A stretch of DNA of 64,000 bases from Gammaproteobacteria bacterium (GCA_024709225.1 JANJXC010000038.1:1-64000); one strand, 5' to 3'. Counted from the first letter of the stretch, positions 53,187-62,292 are shown. Translations and numbers: made by a program. Notes: a model not told the origin generated them from the letters alone.

Positions 53187-53576
53187 ATGGAAGGCATCAG
53201 CGACATCAAGATAACCGGGATAGATGAAACACGCCGGCCACGGTTGCACAAGGAGCCCTACATCAATCTGTATTTCACGCTCTCACATCAGGCCCCGGCC
53301 GCCTGGTGCGCGGATTTCAACCGGCTGTTCGGGAAACACAAGTACACGCCGAAGATTACGGAAAGCGAGGGGCGCTTCATCGAGGCCTGGGTGCGCGCGC
53401 CGGACGAGATCCCCAGCCTGCTGGCCGAGCTGAAGGCCGGGGTGAAGCAGTGCAGCGAGGAATTCATCGCCCGGATCAACGCCGCGACTGCCGCGGGCAA
53501 TGCCGGTAACAAGGTCGAGGATGTCGGCGAACAGGCCCGCCTCAATGCGATCATCGCCGGACTGAAGTTTGATTGA
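53187..53576 (+). CDS. Uncharacterised protein
   Basis: 129 residues, cytosolic, starting MEGISDIKITGIDETRRPRLHKEPYINLYFTLSH. A central WCADFNRLFGKHKYTPKI and EGRFIEAWV look like a ferredoxin-like alpha/beta fold, and the C-terminal third is helical. No known family. AAAGTGGAG Shine-Dalgarno precedes the ATG. It is 24 nt upstream of the next gene, on the same strand. Confidence 0.6.
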   Translation: MEGISDIKITGIDETRRPRLHKEPYINLYFTLSHQAPAAWCADFNRLFGKHKYTPKITESEGRFIEAWVRAPDEIPSLLAELKAGVKQCSEEFIARINAATAAGNAGNKVEDVGEQARLNAIIAGLKFD

Positions 53577-53600
53577 GCCGGTCCAGGTAGCGGAGACGAC

Positions 53601-54506
53601 ATGACGGCTGTGCGGGTGCTGTATCGATACGTCTGGCATCTTGCGTGCTGTGTGCTGCTCTGTGGCGCTGTCGTCTGGAGTCCGGCCAGCGCCGCCGCAG
53701 AATGCATCGAGACGCCGCGCCTGATCGTGTGCGACCTCACGCAGGGGGCGCTGTCGCAGGAGCGCTTTGCGGCGTTGGCGCAGGGCACGGCGGCGGCCTT
53801 GCAGCAGGTGCTCGATTTCTGGTCGGCCGACGACGGCACCGCGCGCTTCGGCAAGATTCGTGTCGAGTTTGCGCCGCCGCGCCGCGGTTACTATGCCACC
53901 GAGTTCCACATGCAGCGCTCGCCGGCCGGTCGCCTGCGTGTCATCCGGGTATGGGGCGCCGTGCAGGCGCCGCAGGAGTTGGTGCACAAGCTCACGGTGG
54001 CCATTTTTCCCACCGCAGACAAGCTGGTCCGCAACATGATGGGCGGCGCCATGGAAGCCAGGCTGGGCAACCGCCAGAGTTTCCCCGGCTGCGGCTATGC
54101 CGCGGCCAGTTGGGTGCTGGCGCTGCGTGACGCCGGGGCCTATGTGCCGTTGCATGAACTGGGCAGCGGGCACGAGGCGTGGGGGATGGCGGTGGGCAGC
54201 CAGGGTTGGCTCTATGCGACGGATCGACGCCGGCAGCACGCCACCTATGCCGAGGCCGTGGCGTTCGGCGAATTTCTGCTCGACAGCCACGGCAAGGAGG
54301 CGCTGGCCCGTTTCTATCAACTGGCGCAGCGACGCGGTGAGCGGCCGTGGCAGGAGGTGTATGGCCAGCCGCTGGCGGCCCTGGAGCAGCGGTGGCTGGC
54401 ACGGATGGAAGAGGAGCGCGCCACGCGCGCGGCCGAGCTCCGCGCGGTGAGCGCGCTGTGGTCGGCGGACGCGGATACCTGCCCGGCGCAACGGCCGGGC
54501 GACTAG
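53601..54506 (+). CDS. Exported protein with degenerate gluzincin-like peptidase pattern
   Basis: 301 residues. An N-terminal signal/anchor (HLACCVLLCGAVVWSPASA) is followed by a peptidase-MA-like layout: IRVEFAPPRRGYYA, then QELVHKLTV where active relatives have HExxH, then MMGGAMEARLG in place of the W-x-x-EG motif, then FPGCGYAAASWVLALRD. The first metal-ligand His is Gln here, so it is probably not an active metalloprotease. The similarity is weak and inferred by eye. Confidence 0.55.
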   Translation: MTAVRVLYRYVWHLACCVLLCGAVVWSPASAAAECIETPRLIVCDLTQGALSQERFAALAQGTAAALQQVLDFWSADDGTARFGKIRVEFAPPRRGYYATEFHMQRSPAGRLRVIRVWGAVQAPQELVHKLTVAIFPTADKLVRNMMGGAMEARLGNRQSFPGCGYAAASWVLALRDAGAYVPLHELGSGHEAWGMAVGSQGWLYATDRRRQHATYAEAVAFGEFLLDSHGKEALARFYQLAQRRGERPWQEVYGQPLAALEQRWLARMEEERATRAAELRAVSALWSADADTCPAQRPGD

Positions 54507-54530
54507 GCCGGTCTGCCCGCCGTCCGGGGG

Positions 54531-54815
54531 CTACTCGGCGGTGGGTTCGGCGGCCTTTTTGGGGCTGCTCTGGCGCGGCTTCTTGCCGGTGACCACCTCG
54601 AGCAGGCGGGGGGCATGATTCTCCACCAGGGCGGTGGCGAGTTGATGGGCGCTTTCGGTAGGCAGGGTGACGCCGGCATCCTGGGCCGCCAGTTCGAGCA
54701 ATTCCGCCAGGTTCTCCTGCTGCTCCAGGCGGGCATCATAGGCTTCGGCCTCGGCACGGTTGTCGAACATCGTCATCGGGTCCTTGTCGCTAGCATATTT
54801 AACGATCACAGCCAT
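54531..54815 (-). CDS. yebG: YebG family DNA-damage-inducible protein
   Basis: 94 residues. It begins MAVIVKYASDKDPMTMFDNRAEAEAYDARLE, close to the E. coli YebG pattern (MAVEVKY, then a DKM/DARL helix), followed by an alpha-helical middle and a basic tail (GKKPRQSSPKKAAEP). YebG is a small SOS-regulon protein of unclear role. A LexA-type box lies about 110 bp upstream (54925-54940). Confidence 0.85.
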   Translation of the reverse strand: MAVIVKYASDKDPMTMFDNRAEAEAYDARLEQQENLAELLELAAQDAGVTLPTESAHQLATALVENHAPRLLEVVTGKKPRQSSPKKAAEPTAE

Positions 54816-54924
54816 TTTTCAACGGTTCCTTCTGGGTGAGGGTGTTTCATTCCCCGCGCGGAAGCCGGCACGGAGAAGGGCGGCCGCGGATGAGTGCGGC
54901 ATGGCATCGGTACAGCGGCACATA

Positions 54925-54940
54925 CTGTATACATATACAT
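54925..54940 (-). promoter_or_regulatory. LexA (SOS) box upstream of yebG
   Basis: CTGTATACATATACAT fits the gammaproteobacterial LexA site CTGT-N8-ACAG with one mismatch, and the centre is alternating AT as expected. Its place before yebG, a known SOS gene in E. coli, supports it. Confidence 0.75.
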
Positions 54941-55055
54941 GGATAGCTGCAAGCGCGGACAGATGGTCAGCAGCCCGGCCGCCACACGTTCTGCTGCGGA
55001 GGCGGATTTACTGGCCTGGCGCGTGATGCCGGTGTAGGGGACGAGCAGTTACGGA

Positions 55056-55148
55056 AAAAGAACGTTTCCCGTTTCCCGTTTCCCGTTTTCCGGGAAAAAC
55101 AACGGTCAACGGTCAACGGAAAACTTAAAACTTAAAACTTAAGATTTA
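55056..55148. repeat. Tandem-unit repeat element H (three different heptamers)
   Basis: Four GTTTCCC-type units (from about 55064) run into GTTTTCCGGGAAAAAC, then three AACGGTC-type units, then three AAAACTT units that decay directly into the stop codon of the minus-strand gene at 55146. Each block is a tandem heptamer but no two blocks share a sequence. There is no clear outer inverted pairing except the central GTTTTCC/GGAAAAC. Confidence 0.8.
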
Positions 55149-55826
55149 GAATCCCTTGCGCAGCAGGGGCAACATCTTGCCGAGGATGTCGTCCACGCCC
55201 ATGCCGACCAGGTGGGTGAGGGAGACATAGGACTGCAGGGCGTTGATGCTGGCGTCTTCCTTCGACGCGGCGCGCAGCCGCTTCATGAAGTGGATGTTGA
55301 CGGTCTTCAATTCGGCGTAAAGCTGTTCCAGTTCCTTCAGTTCCCAGTCCGGCTGCGCGTTGCCTTCCCGCAGGCTCAGATACTGCTTGACCAGGTAGGC
55401 GCCGGCCAGGCGGTGGAAGGTTTCCTCCAGGTTGGCGAAGGGCAGGTGGAAGTAGGCGAGGGGTTTGAGGCGGGTGAGGATCGGGCAGGCGCTGGAGGCC
55501 ATGATGACGCCGAAGATCGAGTTGAGAAAGGTCTGTGAGTCGGTGTTCTTGAAATAGCTGCGCTGGCGGGTGTGGACCCAGACATCGGCGCGCTGGATGG
55601 ACAGCGTCTGCACGAATTGTTCGGCGATCTCTTCGATGTCGACGGCGGCCGGGCAGTAGCGGGCGGTAGCCGGGTCGAGCGGGCAGTTGCTGCAGCGGTT
55701 GCTCTCCAGGCGGGTCCAGTCGGCATGGGGGCCGGTCGCGGCGACGGACGATGGCCGATCGATGTCGATCTCGAAGGCGTAGGAACGTCCGTCTTCCAGC
55801 TTCAGTTGGTAGGTGATGATATCCAT
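55146..55826 (-). CDS. Uncharacterised protein with a Cys cluster
   Basis: 226 residues from MDIITYQLKLEDGRSYAFEIDIDR. An early C-x2-C...YC cluster (RCSNCPLDPATARYCPAA, about 44-61) could bind zinc or an Fe-S cluster. The remainder is alpha-helical (ACPILTRLKPLAYFHLPFANLEETFHRLAGAY). It resembles a conserved protein of unknown function in gammaproteobacteria. Its stop codon is formed at the edge of repeat element H. ORFs upstream of the ATG lack the pattern. Confidence 0.7.
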   Translation of the reverse strand: MDIITYQLKLEDGRSYAFEIDIDRPSSVAATGPHADWTRLESNRCSNCPLDPATARYCPAAVDIEEIAEQFVQTLSIQRADVWVHTRQRSYFKNTDSQTFLNSIFGVIMASSACPILTRLKPLAYFHLPFANLEETFHRLAGAYLVKQYLSLREGNAQPDWELKELEQLYAELKTVNIHFMKRLRAASKEDASINALQSYVSLTHLVGMGVDDILGKMLPLLRKGF

Positions 55827-55941
55827 GGGTCCCCGGTCTCGCGCGGCATGACGATTGGCGGCCAGCATAGCGCGCGGCCATGCCCGGAGACTAGGGGGCT
55901 TGCGCCATGGCCACCCCGGCGGGCGGCTGGCCGCTGCGGGT

Positions 55942-57600
55942 TTACTCCAGGGTTGTGCCGAACAGCGGCAGGCCGTGGGCGGCAATCTGGCGGCGCAGTG
56001 CGTCGTTGAGGTAAAGGGCCGGCACCGGCAGCTCGGTGGCGCGGCAGTGGCGGGCGATCACCGCCATGGCCTCGTCGCGGTGGCGGTATTTGGCCTTGGT
56101 CTGGAACTTGCCCTGACCGTCGGCGACACGCCATTTGTCCTGGCGCCGCTCCATGTTGAGCCAGGGCTCGCGGGTGGCGATGAGAGTGGTCTCCACCTGA
56201 CAGCGAAACGGCTTGCCGAGGCGGTTCAGGGCTTGGGGGATCTCCCGGTCGTAGTGCTGCTTGATGGGCGTCAGGGCGCGCTGGTAGCGCAGCTCCTGGA
56301 TGTCGCCCGGCGGCCAGGCGATGCCGTCAAAGCCGTTTTCACTGGCGTGGATCAGCATCAGCTTCGCGGCGAGGGCGGGCCATTCCTTCTTGAACGGCGC
56401 GTGGGGTACCTGGCCCCACCAGCTGGTGTCGTAGCCGTCGCGCTTGCCGTTCTGGTGCCAGTCGCTCTGGATCTCCTCGATGAACAGCAGTTTGCGCCCG
56501 GCACTGTCGCTGCGGGTGGTGGTGCGGATGTGGAGCAGCACGTTGTGGTCGAAGAAGTGGGCGCCGAAGAACACGCGCTGGTGGTCGGGCAGGCTGACCA
56601 GCCATTCGCGGTAGTCGTGGCCGCCGAACAGGGTGAGGTGGTCGAAGCGGGTATGGTGGCTGGCGCCGCTGCGGATATCGAAGTGCTCGCGGGCGTGGCG
56701 GTCCGCGGCCAGCTTGGCGTCGAGGCTGCTGGTGAAGAACAGCCGGTCGCCGCCCTCGGGATTGGGCACGGCGCGGCCGTAGGGGTCGAGGGCGAACCAG
56801 TATTTGTTCAGCGCCATGGGATGGCCGTTGTCCAGCGTCTTCACCACGCCGACGCGGTAGTTGTAACAGCTGTCCACGTAACGCTGCACGCACAGGCAGC
56901 TGGCATCGAGTTTGAGCGCCGCGCGGTATACCGCCTGATGCGGCATGCGCCGCGCCACCTCGCGGAAATTGAGCCCGCCGTCGGCGCCCCAGATCTGTTC
57001 GGTGCTGAGTTCGAGGCGGGTGTGGCGGAACTGCAGCTGGTGCAGCAGCTGCGCCTTGCTCAGCACGCTGTCCGGCGCCTGGCGCTGCAGGTAGTCCGGC
57101 AGGCCGGACCAGTGCAGCTCTTCCGCGCGCACGCCATTCTGCGTCATGTTGGCCAGGGTGGCGCGCCATTGCGCGGTAGTGGCGCGCGGTTGCGGCAGGG
57201 CGTGCAGGCGTGCACGCAGCAGGCTGAACAGGTGACGCGGCGCCGAGTACAGCCGGGTCGACAGCTGCGGCTGGCCATCGATGAGACGGCGGCGCGCCGT
57301 TTCGATCAGGCGTCGGCGGTCGTCGTGGCGGGCCCAGCGATCCAGGGCGGCCTTGTCGGCGGCGGACCAGTCGGCGGCGTGACGCACGCTGTCCAGGGTG
57401 TAGCCGGAATACTCGTAGTCGTACTCGGTCCAGCCGCTACGGGGGGTGCCGTTGTCGTCACGGTAGCGGTAGAGCACATCCACCAGGGCGTACAGCGCCT
57501 GGTGCTCCGATGCCGGGCCCACGCCCCTGTGCCGCAGGGCGTGGTACTTGGAACGGTCCGTGGACAGGTCGATGACTCTTCCGCTAGGCAATACCAACAT
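55942..57600 (-). CDS. Large uncharacterised protein related to phage polyvalent-protein domains
   Basis: 552 residues, cytosolic. The second half carries a module often seen inside giant phage and plasmid polyvalent proteins: LLFIEEIQSDWHQNGKRDGYD, VPHAPFKKEWPALAAKLMLIHASENGFDGIAWPPG, YQRALTPIKQHYDREIPQALNRLGKPF. The first half includes WHSGLPDYLQ-like and FREVARRMP segments. Here it is a free-standing chromosomal gene without phage neighbours. Function unknown. The start at 57600 is the first ATG and gives MLVLPSGRVIDLS. Confidence 0.65.
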   Translation of the reverse strand: MLVLPSGRVIDLSTDRSKYHALRHRGVGPASEHQALYALVDVLYRYRDDNGTPRSGWTEYDYEYSGYTLDSVRHAADWSAADKAALDRWARHDDRRRLIETARRRLIDGQPQLSTRLYSAPRHLFSLLRARLHALPQPRATTAQWRATLANMTQNGVRAEELHWSGLPDYLQRQAPDSVLSKAQLLHQLQFRHTRLELSTEQIWGADGGLNFREVARRMPHQAVYRAALKLDASCLCVQRYVDSCYNYRVGVVKTLDNGHPMALNKYWFALDPYGRAVPNPEGGDRLFFTSSLDAKLAADRHAREHFDIRSGASHHTRFDHLTLFGGHDYREWLVSLPDHQRVFFGAHFFDHNVLLHIRTTTRSDSAGRKLLFIEEIQSDWHQNGKRDGYDTSWWGQVPHAPFKKEWPALAAKLMLIHASENGFDGIAWPPGDIQELRYQRALTPIKQHYDREIPQALNRLGKPFRCQVETTLIATREPWLNMERRQDKWRVADGQGKFQTKAKYRHRDEAMAVIARHCRATELPVPALYLNDALRRQIAAHGLPLFGTTLE

Positions 57601-57779
57601 GTGGATCTGGCCCCCAGTGCCGGGTCAAACGCTACCGTAATGTCATAGTAAATTACTCATGTATTGACGAGAGTGCAACCCGGCAAATCGTCGGGCCATG
57701 GCGCGTGGGAGCTGCCCCCGGCAAGAGCGACTACTATTAAGGCCTTACACCGCCGCCACATGAAAGGGAGCTCACGACC

Positions 57780-59954
57780 ATGTCAGAGACGACGCCGGGC
57801 GCAACACCCAAGACCGCATTCCTGGTGGTGCATGGCATCGGCCAGCACGACAAGTACGACACCCTGGCGGGATTCGCCGCCGGCCTGCTGCAATCCATGG
57901 ACGGCACCCCGGCATTACAGCGGGTGCTGGTGCCCGTGGGCGAGGGCGTGGACAGCGCCCTGACACTGTCCACGCCCGGGCGGCAGGTGGATATCTTCGA
58001 GTATTACTACCAGCCCCAGCTGCAGCGCAGTGTCGCCGCCGCCGATGTGAGCGCCTTCGTGTTCCACACCATCCGGCGCGTCCGGGCGGCGTACCGCAAA
58101 TATGACTTCCCCGGCAAGCGCGAGGAGCTGCGGCGCAGGCAGGCGGCAAAGGAGCCGGCCGATGCCGAGCTGATCGCGTGGCACTATATGCTCAGGCACG
58201 GCAAGACCCGTGCCTCGGCCCTGCTGGCGCTGCCGCTCATCGGGCTGTACCGCCTGTGGAGCATCGCGCCGGGAATGCTGCAGCGGCCGCTGGAGTGGCT
58301 GGGGTCGTGGCTGCTCGAGACCTATGTGCTGGAGGTGTTCGGCGATCTGGTCGCCTACCTGGCCATCAACCCGAAGGCGCGCCTCCACAGCAAGCGCAAT
58401 GAAATCCTCACCGGCTGTGCCCAGCGCATCGAGCACCTGCTGGGCGCGGGCTATGACGAGGTAGTGGTGGCGGGCCATTCCCTGGGCAGCGTGGTGGCCT
58501 ACGATGCCCTCAGCCTGGTTGCCCGCCATGCGGCCTGCGGTCTGTTCGACGAGACCCGGTGCGACCGACTCAAGGGCTTCATCACCTTCGGCTCCCCCCT
58601 CGACAAGGTGGCCCTGGTGTTCTGGCCGACGGCGGAGGTGGGGAGCTGTGCCGGCACGGCCTGGGACGTGCGCCACGACGCGATCTACGCCGGCATGCTG
58701 CCGCACTTCTACGGCATGCGCAGCGCATGGGTGGAGAAGCAGCTGAAGTCGCCCGTCGCGCAGCCGGACAGCACGGTATTCGATGGCGTGCACTGGGTGA
58801 ACTATTACTGCGACCGTGACCTCGTCTCCGGCTATCTGGACGCCTACGACGGCGTGGAGAACCGCAAGATCGGTATCGCCGATCAGGACATCCATTTGTT
58901 CAAGGCATTTTCCCAGCACAGCATCTACTGGGCCAGCAGCGAGATGTTCGACGGGTTGGTGGCGGAGTTCATCCGCCATGAGCGCATCAGTGCCGTCGGC
59001 GGAGCGGAGGCAGGGCCGTCGCCGCTCACGCATCGGCTCTTCCAGGAGCGGCAGCGGCCGCTGCTCCTCGGCCACCGCGGCGTGCCGCTGCTGCACCAGG
59101 AAAACACCCTCGCCGGCCTGCGCCGGGCACTGGAGCTGGGCATCGACGGCGTGGAGTTCGATGTGTTCAAGACGCGGGACGGCAGGATCGTGGTCTTTCA
59201 CGACGAGGATACCGAGCGCCTCACCGGAGTGAAGGGCAATATCACCGCGATGACCTGGGACGAGGTGTCGCGCCTGCGCATCCAGCGCCGCATCGACATG
59301 GGGGACGACCGCCTGATCGAGTATCCGGATGAGGAGCGCATCCCGCTGCTTGAAGAAGTGCTGGAGGAGTTCCGCGGCAAGCTGCTGATGAACATCGAAA
59401 TGAAGGCCTATGCCCCGAACTGGGGCCGGCGCCATACCGGCACCGAGGTGGCCCGTGTCATCCGCCGCTGCGGCGCCCAGGACTCGGTGGTGGTCACCTC
59501 GTTCGATTTCTTCATGCTCTACTACCTGGAGCGCGAACTGCCCGGTCTCCATTCCGGCTTCGCCTATGACGACGGCATGATGGCCAATGCCGCCGGAGAG
59601 TGGCTGCGGCGCTTTCCGGAATTTGCCGGCGACCTCGCCCTCGCCCCCGGCAATCAGAACGACCTCAGCTTCCTCAACTTCGTGCTCGAGGGCAATGCCG
59701 TCGGCAAGGCCATCGGTTCGACCCTGGTGGATGTGGAATACACCCTCATCGACACCGACACCGTGGCGCGCTTTCACGCCAAGGACATGCTGGTGGGTGC
59801 CTATACGGCGTTCCCGCTGGACACCCGCTACGTGCGCTACCCGGAGGAGGATCAGGTGGAGGTGGTGCGGCGCCTGACGGAGCGGCGCGTGGACTGGATC
59901 GAGACCGACGACCCGGAGCGGGTGCTGGAGCTGTATGCGCGCGGCGTGGTGTAA
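57780..59954 (+). CDS. Fusion of an alpha/beta-hydrolase (lipase-like) and a glycerophosphodiester phosphodiesterase
   Basis: 724 residues. The N-terminal half has FLVVHGIGQHDKYDTL (oxyanion region) and VVVAGHSLGSVVAYDAL (GHSLG nucleophile elbow, about residue 230), with TFGSPLDKVAL after it. From about residue 430 a GDPD domain follows: LLLGHRGVPLLHQENTLAGLRRALELGIDGVEFDVFKTRDGRIVVFHDE contains the paired catalytic His and the metal Glu/Asp, then LLMNIEMKAY and a C-terminal WIETDDPERVLELY. Together they could strip acyl chains and then cut the glycerophosphodiester. No signal peptide is evident. Confidence 0.85.
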   Translation: MSETTPGATPKTAFLVVHGIGQHDKYDTLAGFAAGLLQSMDGTPALQRVLVPVGEGVDSALTLSTPGRQVDIFEYYYQPQLQRSVAAADVSAFVFHTIRRVRAAYRKYDFPGKREELRRRQAAKEPADAELIAWHYMLRHGKTRASALLALPLIGLYRLWSIAPGMLQRPLEWLGSWLLETYVLEVFGDLVAYLAINPKARLHSKRNEILTGCAQRIEHLLGAGYDEVVVAGHSLGSVVAYDALSLVARHAACGLFDETRCDRLKGFITFGSPLDKVALVFWPTAEVGSCAGTAWDVRHDAIYAGMLPHFYGMRSAWVEKQLKSPVAQPDSTVFDGVHWVNYYCDRDLVSGYLDAYDGVENRKIGIADQDIHLFKAFSQHSIYWASSEMFDGLVAEFIRHERISAVGGAEAGPSPLTHRLFQERQRPLLLGHRGVPLLHQENTLAGLRRALELGIDGVEFDVFKTRDGRIVVFHDEDTERLTGVKGNITAMTWDEVSRLRIQRRIDMGDDRLIEYPDEERIPLLEEVLEEFRGKLLMNIEMKAYAPNWGRRHTGTEVARVIRRCGAQDSVVVTSFDFFMLYYLERELPGLHSGFAYDDGMMANAAGEWLRRFPEFAGDLALAPGNQNDLSFLNFVLEGNAVGKAIGSTLVDVEYTLIDTDTVARFHAKDMLVGAYTAFPLDTRYVRYPEEDQVEVVRRLTERRVDWIETDDPERVLELYARGVV

Positions 59955-59973
59955 CGTTCCGCGCCTTTGACCG

Positions 59974-62292
59974 TCAGGGGAGGGCCGCAGCAGTGGCCGG
60001 CGAGGCGCCGTCGGCATGCAATACGGTGGCGAGCAGGCGCTTCAACTTGTCCGCCTGTACCGGCTTGTGGATGACCGCATTCATGCCGGCGGCCAGACAC
60101 GAGACCTGCTGTTCCGGTAGCACGTGGGCCGTCAGGCCGATCACCGGGACCGCGACGCCGTCGGTACGCAGGCGGCGCGTGACCTCCAGCCCGTCCATCT
60201 CGGGCATGCCCAGGTCCATCAGGATCAGGTCGAACGGCTCCTCCCTGACACGGCTCAGGGCCGCCGCGCCGTTGTCGACGGCCACCACCTGATGGCCGTC
60301 GCGTGACAACAGGGTAGCGGCGACCAGACGATTGATGGCGTCGTCATCGACTACCAGGATGCGCAGCGGCGGCAAGGCCAGTCCTTCGTCCTCTGCAGCG
60401 AGTTGGGGCAGCGGGGCGCCGGCGGGCAGCGTCAGCTCCACCACGAAGCGGCTGCCCTGTCCCGGTTCGCTCTCGACCCGAATGTCGCCGCCCATCAGCT
60501 GGACCAGCTCATGCACGATGGCGAGGCCGAGTCCGCTGCCGCCGTAGCGGCGCGCGATGGAACTGTCGGCCTGGTGGAAGCGATCGAACAGGTGTTGCTG
60601 CGCCTCGGTGTCCATGCCGATGCCGCTGTCGCTGACGGTGAAGCGCAGCCGGTGCTCTGCGCCCTGCAGGGTCAGACACTCCACCTGCAGCTGCACCGTG
60701 CCCCGTTCGGTGAACTTGACGGCATTGCCGAGCAGGTTCAGCAGGACCTGGCGCAGGCGCCCCGGATCGCCCGTCAACACCTGCGGCAGCTGCGGGTCAA
60801 TGGTCAGTTGCAGCCGCAGTCCCTTCTTCTCGGCCTGCGCCTGCAACAGAAAGACCAGCTCCTCCAGCAGGGCGCGTGGCTCGAAGTCACTCTGTTCCAG
60901 CCTGATGCGACCGGCCTCGACGCGGGAGTAGTCAAGGATGTCGTCCAGCAGGCGGAGCAGGGCGCTGCCGCTCTGGCCGATGTGTTCCAGGTATTCGCGC
61001 TGCTGCCCGTCGAGACGGGTGCCGCGCAACACGTCGACCATCCCCAGCACGCCGTTGAGCGGGGTGCGGATTTCGTGGCTCATGTTGGCGAGGAAGGTCG
61101 ACTTGGCGGCATTGGCCGCCTCGGCGGCGTCCTTTTCCCGGCTCAGGCGGCGTACCCGATCGGCCAGGGCCAGGGAGAGGAAAAACATTTCAAACAGGAT
61201 CGCCCACACCCCCCACACGCCGGCGTCGATGCTGAGTTCGGTCATTCCCAGCACCCCCAGCATGCCCTTGGTGGTCAGGGCGAGCATGCCGCCCCAGCCG
61301 ATGAGGATGTAACGCGCCTCGGGCTTGTCGCGGGCAATGCCGGCAATCGCCGCGGCGAGCACCAGCAGTGCGAGCAGCAGATGGCTGAGGCGGATCACCG
61401 TGAAAAAGACATGCGGCTCCAGCACCAGCAGCGACAGCGGGGCCAGCAGCACGGCGCCGATGAACATGCGGTAGAGGCGGGCCAGGCGCGGTGCCAGCCG
61501 TGGCAGATCGAGGAAGAAGTAGATGAACAGCGCACCGCACAACACGCCGATGCCGATGCCGGGGATGTTGAGCAGCAGGTAGCGCTCGAGGACCGGCAGA
61601 CCGGCGCCGACCATGCCCAGGGCGGTGAGCAGGTAGACCAGATGGCCGCTGGCATGGCCGACGTAATAGAGATAGGTGGTCAGCCGCAGGCTGAGGCCGA
61701 GAAACAGGTTGTAGCAGATGAGGGCGGCCATGGCGCCGGCGCCGGCCCAGATGGCGAGCATGTGGAAACGGGATTCGGCGCTGGCGACAGCTGCGGGTTT
61801 GATGAAGATCAGGCCGCGGTGCGCGACCGCGGTCTCCAGGCGCAGCACCACGGTGTGGCGGCTGCCGTGCGGCAGCACGATGGGGAAATGATGGCCGATG
61901 GTGTAGTCGGCCTGCCCGGAGCGACCCAGGGCCAGCAGGTCCACCGCCGTATGCAGCACCTGTGTGGTCCCGGCAAAGAGAAACAGCTCGGCCCGTTCGA
62001 TGGAGGTATTGCCCAGGTGCACTACCCAGTTGCTTTCGCTGCCCGGATTCTCCACCTCGGCCACCCACCAGTAACCGCGGGTGGCGATGTCGACCCCCGG
62101 GTGTTGCGGCACTGCGGCCTGCTGCAGCGCCTGTGCCGCATCCCACTCCCGCGTTGGGTCGCTGAGCAGAACGGGGCCGCGCACGATGGGAGAGGGGCTG
62201 TCATAAAACGGTGTGGTGCCCAGCCAGGCCACCAGCTGAAACAGCAGCAGCAACAGCACTGCCCGCATGGTCACGCGCGTGGTGGTTTGCAT
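59974..62292 (-). CDS. Hybrid sensor histidine kinase/response regulator (7TMR-DISM type)
   Basis: 772 residues. A signal/first helix is followed by a 7TMR-DISMED2-like extracellular domain (about 50-180, VENPGSESNWVVHLGNTSIERAELFL), seven membrane helices (about 185-385), a HisKA domain with the phosphorylated His in FLANMSHEIRTPLNGVLG, an HATPase domain (NLLGNAVKFTERG, DSGIGMD, GGSGLGLAIVHELVQLMGG) and a C-terminal receiver (LVVDDDAINRL, phospho-Asp in ILMDLGMPEMDG, Thr/Lys in GLTAH and HKPVQ). The input ligand class is unknown; DISM sensors often sense carbohydrates or other small molecules. Confidence 0.93.
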   Translation of the reverse strand: MQTTTRVTMRAVLLLLLFQLVAWLGTTPFYDSPSPIVRGPVLLSDPTREWDAAQALQQAAVPQHPGVDIATRGYWWVAEVENPGSESNWVVHLGNTSIERAELFLFAGTTQVLHTAVDLLALGRSGQADYTIGHHFPIVLPHGSRHTVVLRLETAVAHRGLIFIKPAAVASAESRFHMLAIWAGAGAMAALICYNLFLGLSLRLTTYLYYVGHASGHLVYLLTALGMVGAGLPVLERYLLLNIPGIGIGVLCGALFIYFFLDLPRLAPRLARLYRMFIGAVLLAPLSLLVLEPHVFFTVIRLSHLLLALLVLAAAIAGIARDKPEARYILIGWGGMLALTTKGMLGVLGMTELSIDAGVWGVWAILFEMFFLSLALADRVRRLSREKDAAEAANAAKSTFLANMSHEIRTPLNGVLGMVDVLRGTRLDGQQREYLEHIGQSGSALLRLLDDILDYSRVEAGRIRLEQSDFEPRALLEELVFLLQAQAEKKGLRLQLTIDPQLPQVLTGDPGRLRQVLLNLLGNAVKFTERGTVQLQVECLTLQGAEHRLRFTVSDSGIGMDTEAQQHLFDRFHQADSSIARRYGGSGLGLAIVHELVQLMGGDIRVESEPGQGSRFVVELTLPAGAPLPQLAAEDEGLALPPLRILVVDDDAINRLVAATLLSRDGHQVVAVDNGAAALSRVREEPFDLILMDLGMPEMDGLEVTRRLRTDGVAVPVIGLTAHVLPEQQVSCLAAGMNAVIHKPVQADKLKRLLATVLHADGASPATAAALP

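Noticed and set aside
55056-55148. Tandem heptamers read as a short CRISPR array
   Set aside because: Units are 7-8 nt with no spacers and differ between blocks; no cas gene is nearby.
57915-60017. 700-residue minus-strand open frame opposite the lipase-GDPD fusion
   Set aside because: Same reason: antisense to a gene with two intact catalytic domains.
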